DNA of 7,792 nucleotides from Syntrophomonas sp. GTDB taxonomy: Bacteria > Bacillota > Syntrophomonadia > Syntrophomonadales > Syntrophomonadaceae. Within the stretch, counting starts at the first letter, position 1, and each line of letters opens with the position of its first letter. Under the pieces are notes generated by a model. That model searched no databases, was not told the DNA's origin, and saw nothing but the letters and a program-made list of their open reading frames with translations. Of this stretch, positions 1 through 7,327 are shown in pieces. Where the stretch lies: contig JAQUUV010000044.1 in the NCBI GenBank assembly GCA_028693695.1, forward strand, positions 3,933-11,724. Direction: 5' to 3'. The position numbers were made by a program, and so were the translations under genes.

Positions 1-33
1 GAACAGGATGTTCAAGAAAAATTGAATAAGTAA
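1..33 (+). CDS. possible 3' end of an upstream gene (partial)
   Basis: The first ten codons read EQDVQEKLNK and end in TAA at 31-33, in a frame open to the window edge. This could be the C-terminus of the gene before rpoB. In most Firmicutes that neighbour is rplL (ribosomal protein bL12), but bL12 usually ends in something like GATVELK, which this tail does not resemble, so I do not assign it. Ten codons are too few to show coding. No terminator hairpin follows before the rpoB promoter. Confidence 0.3.
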   Translation, partial: EQDVQEKLNK

Positions 34-52
34 AATATTTTTGGCAAGTTTC

Positions 53-81
53 TTGACTGTCACAAATAGTTATGATAGCAT
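53..81 (+). promoter_or_regulatory. predicted sigma-A promoter of rpoB
   Basis: TTGACT at 53-58 matches the -35 consensus at five of six positions. After a 17-nt spacer comes TAGCAT at 76-81, a four-of-six -10 box preceded by TG at 73-74, which gives an extended -10 (TGATAGCAT). Transcription would start near 86-89, leaving a leader of about 130 nt before rpoB. A better-looking TATGAT at 71-76 lies only 12 nt from the -35 box, too close for normal sigma-A use. The same design (TTGACT, 17 nt, TGn plus -10) recurs before the L7Ae-like gene. rpoB may also be read from promoters further upstream. Confidence 0.6.
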
Positions 82-87
82 TAATAA

Positions 88-113
88 TTGCCATTCAAGT
101 TGGATAATGGCAA
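88..113 (+). promoter_or_regulatory. stem-loop at the predicted 5' end of the rpoB leader
   Basis: TTGCCATT at 88-95 and AATGGCAA at 106-113 are a perfect 8-bp inverted repeat around a 10-nt loop. No run of T follows, so this is not an intrinsic terminator. It begins within about two bases of the start site predicted from the promoter at 53-81, so the mRNA would start almost directly with a stem. Such terminal stems are known to protect Gram-positive mRNAs from 5'-end-dependent decay by RNase J. That role is inference here. Confidence 0.45.
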
Positions 114-148
114 ACTATGACAATAGAGTAGCAATATAGGCTTGAATA

Positions 149-180
149 GAAAGCGAGGTTTAAGGTTAGGCCTTGCTTTT
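149..180 (+). terminator. terminator-like hairpin (candidate attenuator) in the rpoB leader
   Basis: Bases 149-162 pair with 167-180 without interruption, around the tetraloop AGGT at 163-166. The core GCGAGG (153-158) pairs with CCTTGC (171-176), including one G-T wobble. An AAA/TTT extension puts a T4 run at 177-180 on the 3' arm, followed by a further pyrimidine-rich stretch to 189. It sits between the rpoB promoter and the rpoB ribosome binding site at about 203-211. The position resembles the partial terminator between rplL and rpoB of E. coli, which lowers transcription into the polymerase genes. The stem is moderately stable and the T-run is short, so it may be only partly active or purely structural. 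Confidence 0.4.
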
Positions 181-216
181 CACTCTTTTGCTAATTTTGA
201 AAAAGGGGTGAATTTA

Positions 217-3200
217 ATGGCGGCTCATATCGTACAATATGGAGGCACTAAGAGGCTCAATTATTCTCGGATAAAAGAGGTAATTGAGTTGCCCAATCTC
301 ATTCAAATCCAGTTGAGTTCTTACCAATGGTTTTTAAACGAGGGTTTGCGAACGGCCCTGAAGGAAGTATTTCCGATTTCTGATTTCAGTGGAAAACTAG
401 AACTTGATTTTGTCGACTACAACTTGGGCGAGCCCAAATATTCTGTCCAGGAATGTAAGGAGAGGGATGTAAGCTTTCAAGCTCCATTGAAATTGAAAGT
501 AAGGCTGACCGACAAAGAAAACGGCGAAATTAAGGAATCGGAAGTATACATGGGTGATTTACCCCTGATGACGGATAAAGGTACATTTATCATTAACGGG
601 GCAGAAAGGGTGGTAGTAAGCCAACTCGTAAAATCACCTGGAGTCTATTTTAATGAAAAGCTGGATCTGGCCGGGAACTCCTTATTTGGGGCAACGGTCA
701 TTCCCAACCGCGGCGCGTGGTTTGAACTAGAAATGGATAGTGCCGGGATAATTTACACCCGCATCGACAAAACCAGAAAAATACCCGTTACAGTTTTGCT
801 GCGAACTCTGGGTTTTGAAACCAATGAAGCATTACTAGAGCTGTATGAAAATGACGAAGCTATTGTTAAGACCTTGGAGAAAGATACCACTACCAGTAAG
901 AAAGAGGCTTTGCTTGAATTTTACCGACGGCTGAGACCCGGTGAGATGGCCACCGAAGATGCTGCTACCCAGCTATTAAAAAATCTGTTTTTTGATCCTC
1001 GCCGTTATGATATGGCGGTGGTAGGGCGGTATAAAGTGAATAAGAAGCTGGGATTGAATATTCCGGTAGAAACTCGTTATCTCACGGTTGAAGATATAAC
1101 TACTACTGTAGGTTATATATTAAAGCTGATAAAAAATGAGGGCAAAACGGACGTAATCGATCACCTTGGTAATCGGCGACTACGCTCTATTGGGGAACTC
1201 CTCCAAAATCAGTTCCGAACTGGCCTGGTACGTATGGAAAGGGTGGTTCGAGAGCGCATGAGCATACATGATGTGGAGACTCTGACCCCTCAGGTTCTGA
1301 TTAATATACGTCCTATAACTGCTGCGGTGAAGGAATTTTTCGGCAGTTCTCAGTTATCACAATTTATGGATCAGACCAATCCCTTGGCTGAACTCACTCA
1401 TAAGAGACGTCTGAGCGCTCTGGGGCCAGGAGGTCTGACTCGTGAACGGGCCGGTTTCCAGGTTCGAGATGTGCATCATTCTCATTATGGCCGAGTATGT
1501 CCCATAGAAACCCCAGAAGGCCCTAACATTGGATTAATTGGCTCCTTGGCAACCTTTGGCAGGGTTAATGACTTTGGTTTTATTGAAACCCCCTATCGCA
1601 AAGTCGACAAGAAAACGGGCCGAGTAACGAACGAAATCGTCTATCTGACTGCCGATGAGGAAGATGAATATGTTGTAGCTCAGGCTAATGCGCCTCTGGA
1701 CGAAAATGGCTATTTCAAGGATGAACGGGTGGAAATCAGAATTTTCGAGGATATTTTAGAAGTTCCCATTAAGCAAGTGGACTACATGGATGTCTCCCCT
1801 AAGCAAGTATTCAGTGTAGCTACTGCCCTGATCCCTTTTCTGGAAAACGATGATGCAAACCGTGCTTTAATGGGAGCTAATATGCAGCGGCAGGCCGTTC
1901 CCGTGATTAAAACCGAAGCCCCGGTTGTGGGGACAGGTATGGAATATAAGGCTGCTAAGGACTCTGGTGCCGTGGTAGTCACGAAAAAATCTGGTATTGC
2001 TAAAAAGGTAAGCGCTTCTCGGATTGTATTTGAGACTGATGATGGCGAAACAATTAATTATCCTTTGTTAAAGTTTATGCGTTCCAACCAGGGTACCTGC
2101 TATAATCAGAGGCCTATCGTCAAAGTTGGCCAGCATGTGGAAGCGGATACGATAATCGCTGATGGTCCGAGTACTGACAATGGGGAACTAGCTCTGGGGC
2201 GTAATATTCTGGTAGCATTTATGCCATGGGAGGGCTATAACTACGAGGATGCCATCCTTATATCAGAAAAAGTAGTCAAGGAAGATATATTTACTTCCAT
2301 TCATATAGAAGAGTACGAATGTGAGGCCCGAGATACCAAACTAGGGCCCGAGGAAATCACTCGCGATATACCCAATGTATCAGAAGAAATGCTCAAGAAC
2401 CTGGATGATCAGGGAGTTATCAGGGTAGGAGCGGAAGTAAGGCCTGATGATATACTGGTGGGCAAGGTTACACCCAAGGGTGAAACTGAGTTAACTCCTG
2501 AAGAGCGTTTGCTGCGGGCGATATTTGGGGAAAAGGCTCGTGAAGTAAGGGACTCCTCCCTGCGTGTACCTCATGGAGAAGCCGGAAAAATAGTAGCGGT
2601 AAAACGTTTCGCCCGTGAAAATGGGGATGAATTACCCCCAGGAGTAAATCGCTTGGTAAGAGTATACATTGCGCAAAAGAGAAAACTCTCGGAAGGCGAC
2701 AAAATGGCTGGACGCCACGGTAACAAAGGGGTAGTGTCTCGGATATTACCGGAAGAAGATATGCCATTCCTAGCAGATGGGACACCTGTTCAGATTGTAT
2801 TGAACCCCTTGGGAGTTCCCTCCCGAATGAATATCGGGCAGATTTTGGAGTGTCACATGGGATGGGTTGCTAAAGAACTGGGGTATAAGATTGCCACTCC
2901 CATATTCGATGGCGCTACCGAAGAGGACATCAGGGAACTACGTCTAGAATCGGGATTACCGGAGAACGGTAAGGCAATTCTGAGAGATGGTCGAACCGGA
3001 GAAAATTTTGACCATGAAGTAACCGTAGGATATGTGTATATGCTCAAACTGGCCCATTTGGTGGATGATAAAATCCATGCCCGCTCCATTGGCCCATATT
3101 CGCTGGTGACCCAGCAGCCTCTGGGGGGCAAGGCCCAATTTGGTGGACAGCGTTTTGGAGAAATGGAAGTATGGGCCTTGGAAGCCTATGGGGCGGCTTA

Positions 3201-3579
3201 TACTTTACAAGAGATTCTCACCGTAAAATCAGATGATGTGGTAGGCAGGCTGAAGACCTACGAATCAATTGTAAAGGGTGACAATATCCCTGAACCTGGT
3301 GTTCCAGAGGGCTTTAAGGTTTTGATTAAAGAATTGCAGAGCTTGTCTCTTGATATTAGAATGCTGGGATCCAACAACAGCGAAATTCAAATAAAAAATG
3401 TTGATTTAGATATAAATGAACAGGATAAGGCCAGGGAATTAGGACTGGAAGTGCCAGAGGTAGCAGTGAGCGCTGGTGGTAATGTAGCCAAGGCTTTAAT
3501 CCACCAAGTGAGTGGAGAGGATCTTGGGATGCACAACGAAGAAGAGGAAGATAATGACTTGGATGACCTAATTGATTAG
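217..3579 (+). CDS. rpoB: DNA-directed RNA polymerase subunit beta
   Basis: This is the beta subunit of RNA polymerase, which forms one pincer of the enzyme and half of the catalytic centre and binds rifampicin. I start it at ATG 217, which is preceded by a GGGGTGA ribosome binding site (205-211) and gives the family N-terminus MAAHIVQYGG. The frame is open back to TTG 142, but that would add 25 non-conserved residues lying across the leader hairpin. The protein has 1120 residues, like Thermus beta (about 1119) and shorter than B. subtilis (about 1193). Visible motifs are: the N-terminal rifampicin region around NGAERVVVSQL (127-137); rifampicin cluster I at 374-407 with Q382, D385, H395 and S400, matching E. 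coli Q513, D516, H526 and S531 in their sensitive forms; the IPFLENDDANRALMG block from 539; E677-D678 (E. coli E813-D814) near the active site; K829 and K837 (E. coli K1065 and K1073); and the QQPLGGKAQFGGQRFGEME block from 966. It ends in an acidic tail. rpoC follows 105 nt later, probably co-transcribed. Confidence 0.99.
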   Translation: MAAHIVQYGGTKRLNYSRIKEVIELPNLIQIQLSSYQWFLNEGLRTALKEVFPISDFSGKLELDFVDYNLGEPKYSVQECKERDVSFQAPLKLKVRLTDKENGEIKESEVYMGDLPLMTDKGTFIINGAERVVVSQLVKSPGVYFNEKLDLAGNSLFGATVIPNRGAWFELEMDSAGIIYTRIDKTRKIPVTVLLRTLGFETNEALLELYENDEAIVKTLEKDTTTSKKEALLEFYRRLRPGEMATEDAATQLLKNLFFDPRRYDMAVVGRYKVNKKLGLNIPVETRYLTVEDITTTVGYILKLIKNEGKTDVIDHLGNRRLRSIGELLQNQFRTGLVRMERVVRERMSIHDVETLTPQVLINIRPITAAVKEFFGSSQLSQFMDQTNPLAELTHKRRLSALGPGGLTRERAGFQVRDVHHSHYGRVCPIETPEGPNIGLIGSLATFGRVNDFGFIETPYRKVDKKTGRVTNEIVYLTADEEDEYVVAQANAPLDENGYFKDERVEIRIFEDILEVPIKQVDYMDVSPKQVFSVATALIPFLENDDANRALMGANMQRQAVPVIKTEAPVVGTGMEYKAAKDSGAVVVTKKSGIAKKVSASRIVFETDDGETINYPLLKFMRSNQGTCYNQRPIVKVGQHVEADTIIADGPSTDNGELALGRNILVAFMPWEGYNYEDAILISEKVVKEDIFTSIHIEEYECEARDTKLGPEEITRDIPNVSEEMLKNLDDQGVIRVGAEVRPDDILVGKVTPKGETELTPEERLLRAIFGEKAREVRDSSLRVPHGEAGKIVAVKRFARENGDELPPGVNRLVRVYIAQKRKLSEGDKMAGRHGNKGVVSRILPEEDMPFLADGTPVQIVLNPLGVPSRMNIGQILECHMGWVAKELGYKIATPIFDGATEEDIRELRLESGLPENGKAILRDGRTGENFDHEVTVGYVYMLKLAHLVDDKIHARSIGPYSLVTQQPLGGKAQFGGQRFGEMEVWALEAYGAAYTLQEILTVKSDDVVGRLKTYESIVKGDNIPEPGVPEGFKVLIKELQSLSLDIRMLGSNNSEIQIKNVDLDINEQDKARELGLEVPEVAVSAGGNVAKALIHQVSGEDLGMHNEEEEDNDLDDLID

Positions 3580-3604
3580 GAAGCAGAATGAGCCGATGTC
3601 AGTT

Positions 3605-3612
3605 AGGGAGGT
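3605..3612 (+). promoter_or_regulatory. Shine-Dalgarno-like site without a usable start codon
   Basis: AGGGAGGT is among the best ribosome-binding matches in the window. It lies 25 nt past the rpoB stop, but no ATG, GTG or TTG occurs in the following 39 bases. The only candidate at normal spacing is ATT at 3620-3622, which would give a 13-codon frame ending at TAA 3659-3661. A tiny frame from ATG 3588 (MSRCQLGR) has its stop codon at 3612-3614, overlapping the end of the site. I call it a sequence feature only, with no proven role. Confidence 0.4.
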
Positions 3613-3669
3613 AAACTTTATTAATAATACCAGCATCAATCAGTATTCAGGGTGCCTATAATCTTCTGG

Positions 3670-3687
3670 AAGGGAGAGTATGATTTG
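3670..3687 (+). promoter_or_regulatory. rpoC ribosome binding site and TTG start
   Basis: AAGGGAG at 3670-3676 lies 8 nt before TTG 3685. This decides the rpoC start: reading from TTG gives MSDINNFERIKISLASPEQIRSW, which matches the usual beta-prime N-terminus (B. subtilis MLDVNNFE). The upstream GTG at 3652 would add 11 residues (MPIIFWKGEYD) that include the translated ribosome binding site, and it has no good site of its own. Confidence 0.85.
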
Positions 3688-6600
3688 TCAGACATAAATA
3701 ATTTTGAGCGGATCAAAATATCCCTAGCTTCGCCGGAACAAATACGCTCATGGAGCAGCGGCGAGGTAAAAAAACCTGAGACCATAAACTATCGAACCTT
3801 AAGGCCGGAAAAAGAAGGTCTCTTTTGTGAAAAAATATTTGGTCCCGTAAAAGATTGGGAGTGTCACTGCGGTAAGTATAAACGGGTACGTCACAGGGGA
3901 ATTGTCTGTGACCGTTGTGGTGTGGAAGTGACTACCTCTAAGGTTAGAAGAGAACGCATGGGGCATATTGAGTTAGCGGCGCCTGTTTGCCATATATGGT
4001 ATCTCAAAGGGATACCCAGCCGCATGGGACTTCTTCTGGATATGTCGCCCAAGGTATTGGAAAAGGTGATTTACTTTGTCAACTATATCGTTATAGACCC
4101 AGGTGATACGCCCTTACTCAGAAAGCAACTTTTGAACGAGCGGGAATATAGGGATAATCGAGATAGGTATGGGGACAGTTTTGTTGCTTCCATAGGTGCC
4201 GAAGCAGTTAAGGAGCTTCTGTCAGAAGTGGAATTGGAAAAAATGTCCGTGGAGCTTAAGGAAGAAATCACTAATACTACCGGACAGAGAAAAGGCCGAG
4301 CTATTAAGCGGCTAGAGGTGACGGAATCCTTCCGCCTATCGACCAACAACCCAGAGTGGATGATACTGGATGTTTTGCCGGTAATACCTCCTGAACTACG
4401 CCCCATGGTGCAGTTGGATGGGGGTCGCTTTGCGACTTCGGATTTAAATGACCTGTATCGTCGGGTGATAAACCGGAACAACCGTCTAAAAAGACTGTTG
4501 GATTTAGGTGCTCCTGATATTATTGTGAGAAATGAAAAGCGCATGCTGCAGGAAGCAGTAGATGCGCTGGTAGATAATGGACGAAGAGGAAGACCGGTTA
4601 CCGGACCTGGCAACCGACCACTCAAGTCTTTAAGCGATATGCTGAAAGGCAAACAGGGAAGATTCCGCCAGAACCTTCTCGGAAAGAGAGTTGACTACTC
4701 AGGAAGGTCAGTTATCGTGGTAGGGCCTAATTTAAAAATGCATCAGTGCGGCCTGCCCAAAGAAATGGCGTTAGAATTGTTTAAACCATTTGTAATGAAA
4801 AAACTAGTTGATAGAGGTATCGCTTCCAATATTAAGAGTGCCAAAAAGATGGTAGAAAGAGGTCGGGAAGAGGTTTGGGACATACTGGACGGGGTTATCA
4901 AGGAGCATCCAGTTATGCTTAACCGTGCGCCTACCTTGCATCGTTTAGGAATACAGGCCTTTGAGCCAGTACTGGTAGAAGGGCGTGCATTACAGTTGCA
5001 CCCCCTAGTTTGTACTGCGTATAATGCTGATTTTGATGGTGACCAGATGGCGGTGCATGTACCGTTATCAGCAGAAGCACAAACAGAATGCCGTCTGCTG
5101 ATGTTGGCCAGCAACAACATACTAAATCCTAAAGATGGGAAACCCGTTTGTACTCCTACTCAGGACATGGTTATAGGTGTTTACTACCTCACCTATATGA
5201 GTGCTGAGGATATGGCAATTGAAACTCCCCGAGCCTTCAGTAGTCCAGCCGAGGCGCAAATGGCTTATGATATGAAGAATATCACCCTGCATGAAAAGAT
5301 CCGGGTGAGGATGCAAATGCCCCAGAAGAAAGGTATAGAAATCCTGTATAACCGGGAAGTTCAGGTTTATAAACGAGAAATGGTAGAGACCTCAGTGGGT
5401 CGGGTTATTCTCAATGAGGTTATCCCGGATAATATGGGTTTTTACAACGAGGTTATTGATAAGAAGAAATTGGGTAACGTTGTCTACGAATGTTATCGCT
5501 TGGAAGGAAATGCCCGCACTGCCGAGATGCTGGATGGCATCAAGCGATTGGGCTTCAAGTATTCCACCCGGGCAGGAATCAGCGTGGGAGTTATTGATTT
5601 TAAAACTCCGCCGGAAAAATGGGATATACTGGCCGAGGCTGATAATGCAGTAGAGATTATACAAAGCGACTTTCAGGTGGGTTTGATTACCGAGGAAGAA
5701 AGGCATAATCAGGTGGTGGAAATTTGGAGTCAGGCCACTGATGATGTAACCGATGCCTTAAGACTACATCTAAGTGAAGACAACCCAGTTTATATGATGG
5801 CCACCTCCGGTGCCCGTGGTAATTTTCAACAGATTCGCCAGCTAGCTGGAATGCGAGGGCTTATGGCAGACCCATCCGGTAAGATTATAGATCTGCCAAT
5901 TAAAGCCAATTTCCGGGAAGGTTTGACCGTCTTGGAATACTTCATATCTACCCACGGAGCTAGAAAGGGATTGGCTGATACCGCATTACGGACCGCCGAT
6001 TCCGGGTATCTTACTCGTAGGTTGGTAGACGTATCACAAGATGTTATCGTCCGGGAGGATGACTGTGAAGCTGTAGAAGGAATCTGGGTAGAGAAGATCA
6101 TGGAAGGATCGCAGTTAATCGAGCCTTTGCATCAGCGAATTATCGGCCGGATAGCGGTAGACAATATCTTACATCCCCAAACCGGCGAGTTGCTGGTGGA
6201 AGAAAACCAGATGATAGATGATGAGGTTGGGTATCAGATCGAAAGATCAGGAATTGATCGGGTAAAAATAAGAACCACGCTCACATGTAAAACTAGGCAC
6301 GGAGTATGTAAAAAGTGTTACGGTCGAAACTTGGCTACCGGATACGATGTGGAAATAGGTGAAGCAGTAGGTATACTAGCGGCTCAGTCCATTGGTGAAC
6401 CAGGGACCCAGTTGACCATGCGTACTTTCCATACCGGCGGTGTAGCTGGAGAAGACATAACCCGCGGTCTTCCAAGGGTAGAGGAACTTTTTGAGGTTCG
6501 CAAACCCAAAGGCCAAGCAGTCGTGGCGGAAGCATCTGGGCAGGTACGTTTTGGTGAAAATAAAGGTCGCCGGGAAGTGGAAATTCTAGACAAAAACAAC

Positions 6601-7200
6601 GAACAAGTAGGTGCCTATCCAGTACATTATGGATCTCGTCTGAAAATACAAGAGGGAGACATGGTGGAAATAGGGGATGCTCTTACAGAAGGACCCCTAA
6701 ACCCGCATGATATATTGAAAACTCAAGGTATGCAGTCAGTCCAAAGATACGTGTTGCAAGAGGTACAAAAGGTTTACCGTTCTCAGGGTGTTGATATTAG
6801 TGATAAGCACATAGAGATTATGATTCGCCAGATGCTGAAAAAGGTTAGGATAGAGGATTCAGGGGATACAACTATGCTGCCCGGGGCTTTTATAGATATA
6901 GCCTATTTTGAGGAAGAGAATATGCGGGCGATTGAATTGGGCGGCCTGCCTTCAGTATGCTCACCTATGCTGCTGGGTATAACCAAGGCTTCCTTGAATA
7001 CTGATTCATTCTTGTCGGCAGCATCTTTCCAAGAAACAACCAAGGTATTGACCGAGGCGGCTATAAAGGGTAAGATCGATAATCTTATTGGTCTGAAGGA
7101 GAATGTTATTATCGGCAAACTGATTCCGGCTGGTACCGGCTACTCAAATTATCGCAATATCAAATTGGTGGATAACCCTGATCTTATTGCCGGTGAATAA
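3685..7200 (+). CDS. rpoC: DNA-directed RNA polymerase subunit beta-prime
   Basis: This is the beta-prime subunit of RNA polymerase, carrying the catalytic Mg2+ site and most of the sigma-binding surface. It has 1171 residues from TTG 3685, close to the B. subtilis protein (about 1199). In order: the N-terminal zinc site C60, C62, C75, C78; the clamp coiled coil that binds sigma region 2 at about 253-299 (RRVINRNNRLKRLL); lid and rudder with GRRGRPVTGPGNRP (299-312) and the VDYSGRSV block from 336; the catalytic NADFDGDQM with Mg2+ ligands D449, D451 and D453; the bridge helix at about 749-784; the second zinc site C794, C868, C875, C878; and the trigger loop with M912, R913 and H916 (E. coli M932, R933, H936). 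The trigger loop lacks the large insertion found in Proteobacteria, as is normal for Firmicutes. The C-terminal LKENVIIGKLIPAGTG block is complete. Residue 84, just after the first zinc site, is T where B. subtilis has R. No terminator hairpin is evident after the TAA stop. Confidence 0.99.
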   Translation: MSDINNFERIKISLASPEQIRSWSSGEVKKPETINYRTLRPEKEGLFCEKIFGPVKDWECHCGKYKRVRHRGIVCDRCGVEVTTSKVRRERMGHIELAAPVCHIWYLKGIPSRMGLLLDMSPKVLEKVIYFVNYIVIDPGDTPLLRKQLLNEREYRDNRDRYGDSFVASIGAEAVKELLSEVELEKMSVELKEEITNTTGQRKGRAIKRLEVTESFRLSTNNPEWMILDVLPVIPPELRPMVQLDGGRFATSDLNDLYRRVINRNNRLKRLLDLGAPDIIVRNEKRMLQEAVDALVDNGRRGRPVTGPGNRPLKSLSDMLKGKQGRFRQNLLGKRVDYSGRSVIVVGPNLKMHQCGLPKEMALELFKPFVMKKLVDRGIASNIKSAKKMVERGREEVWDILDGVIKEHPVMLNRAPTLHRLGIQAFEPVLVEGRALQLHPLVCTAYNADFDGDQMAVHVPLSAEAQTECRLLMLASNNILNPKDGKPVCTPTQDMVIGVYYLTYMSAEDMAIETPRAFSSPAEAQMAYDMKNITLHEKIRVRMQMPQKKGIEILYNREVQVYKREMVETSVGRVILNEVIPDNMGFYNEVIDKKKLGNVVYECYRLEGNARTAEMLDGIKRLGFKYSTRAGISVGVIDFKTPPEKWDILAEADNAVEIIQSDFQVGLITEEERHNQVVEIWSQATDDVTDALRLHLSEDNPVYMMATSGARGNFQQIRQLAGMRGLMADPSGKIIDLPIKANFREGLTVLEYFISTHGARKGLADTALRTADSGYLTRRLVDVSQDVIVREDDCEAVEGIWVEKIMEGSQLIEPLHQRIIGRIAVDNILHPQTGELLVEENQMIDDEVGYQIERSGIDRVKIRTTLTCKTRHGVCKKCYGRNLATGYDVEIGEAVGILAAQSIGEPGTQLTMRTFHTGGVAGEDITRGLPRVEELFEVRKPKGQAVVAEASGQVRFGENKGRREVEILDKNNEQVGAYPVHYGSRLKIQEGDMVEIGDALTEGPLNPHDILKTQGMQSVQRYVLQEVQKVYRSQGVDISDKHIEIMIRQMLKKVRIEDSGDTTMLPGAFIDIAYFEEENMRAIELGGLPSVCSPMLLGITKASLNTDSFLSAASFQETTKVLTEAAIKGKIDNLIGLKENVIIGKLIPAGTGYSNYRNIKLVDNPDLIAGE

Positions 7201-7223
7201 AAAACAATTGAAAGTAAAATAAT

Positions 7224-7252
7224 TTGACTGGGATAGTCCTTGATGCTAAAAT
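7224..7252 (+). promoter_or_regulatory. predicted sigma-A promoter of the str operon
   Basis: TTGACT at 7224-7229, a 17-nt spacer and TAAAAT at 7247-7252 form a near-consensus promoter. TG at 7244-7245 adds an extended -10 (TGCTAAAAT). Transcription would start near 7259, about 65 nt before the L7Ae-like gene. It begins only 24 nt past the rpoC stop, so the L7Ae-like gene and rpsL can be transcribed independently of rpoBC. Read-through from rpoC probably also occurs, since no terminator separates them. Confidence 0.75.
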
Positions 7253-7278
7253 ACTAAGGTGCGCGACAAATAGAGTCG

Positions 7279-7327
7279 AACCGTCTGGTTTGAACCGGCT
7301 TTCACGTTTAGAGGGGGTAAAGGGTTG
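7279..7327 (+). promoter_or_regulatory. leader with alternating AACC/GGTT segments, possible translational switch
   Basis: AACC occurs at 7279-7282 and 7293-7296, and GGTT at 7287-7290 and 7323-7326. The last copy overlaps the TTG start codon of the L7Ae-like gene. In one fold, the first AACC pairs with the first GGTT. The second AACC then pairs with the GGTT at the start codon, extended by CTTT (7299-7302) with AAAG (7319-7322) across a 2-nt bulge. In the other fold, CTGGT (7285-7289) pairs with ACCGG (7294-7298) around the loop TTGA, leaving the start codon free. The helices are short, so this is a hypothesis drawn from base pairing only. Confidence 0.3.

Noticed and set aside
142..216. N-terminal extension of rpoB from TTG 142 (25 extra residues)
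   Set aside because: It has no family similarity and lies across the leader hairpin. ATG 217 has a good ribosome binding site and gives the conserved MAAHIVQYGG start.
1336..1440. Resistance-type changes in rifampicin cluster I, and at S12 position 43
   Set aside because: All the key residues (beta Q382, D385, H395, S400; S12 K43) are the ordinary sensitive forms.
3657..3662. TATAAT as an internal promoter just before rpoC
   Set aside because: The hexamer is perfect, but the sequence 17 nt upstream (CATCAA) is no -35 box and the TG motif is one base out of place for an extended -10. A weak promoter cannot be excluded.
3652..3684. GTG 3652 as the rpoC start
   Set aside because: Its 11 extra residues include the translated ribosome binding site of the TTG 3685 start and are not found in the family. 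It lacks a proper site of its own.
4083..4652. Long reverse-strand open frame (189 codons) within rpoC, and similar reverse frames elsewhere
   Set aside because: They are antisense shadows of strongly conserved rpoB and rpoC codons. Their products resemble no family I recognise, and they lack a convincing ribosome binding site or promoter.
7264..7278. Small CGAC/GTCG hairpin in the str leader
   Set aside because: Only four base pairs around a 7-nt loop, easily expected by chance, and no T-run follows.
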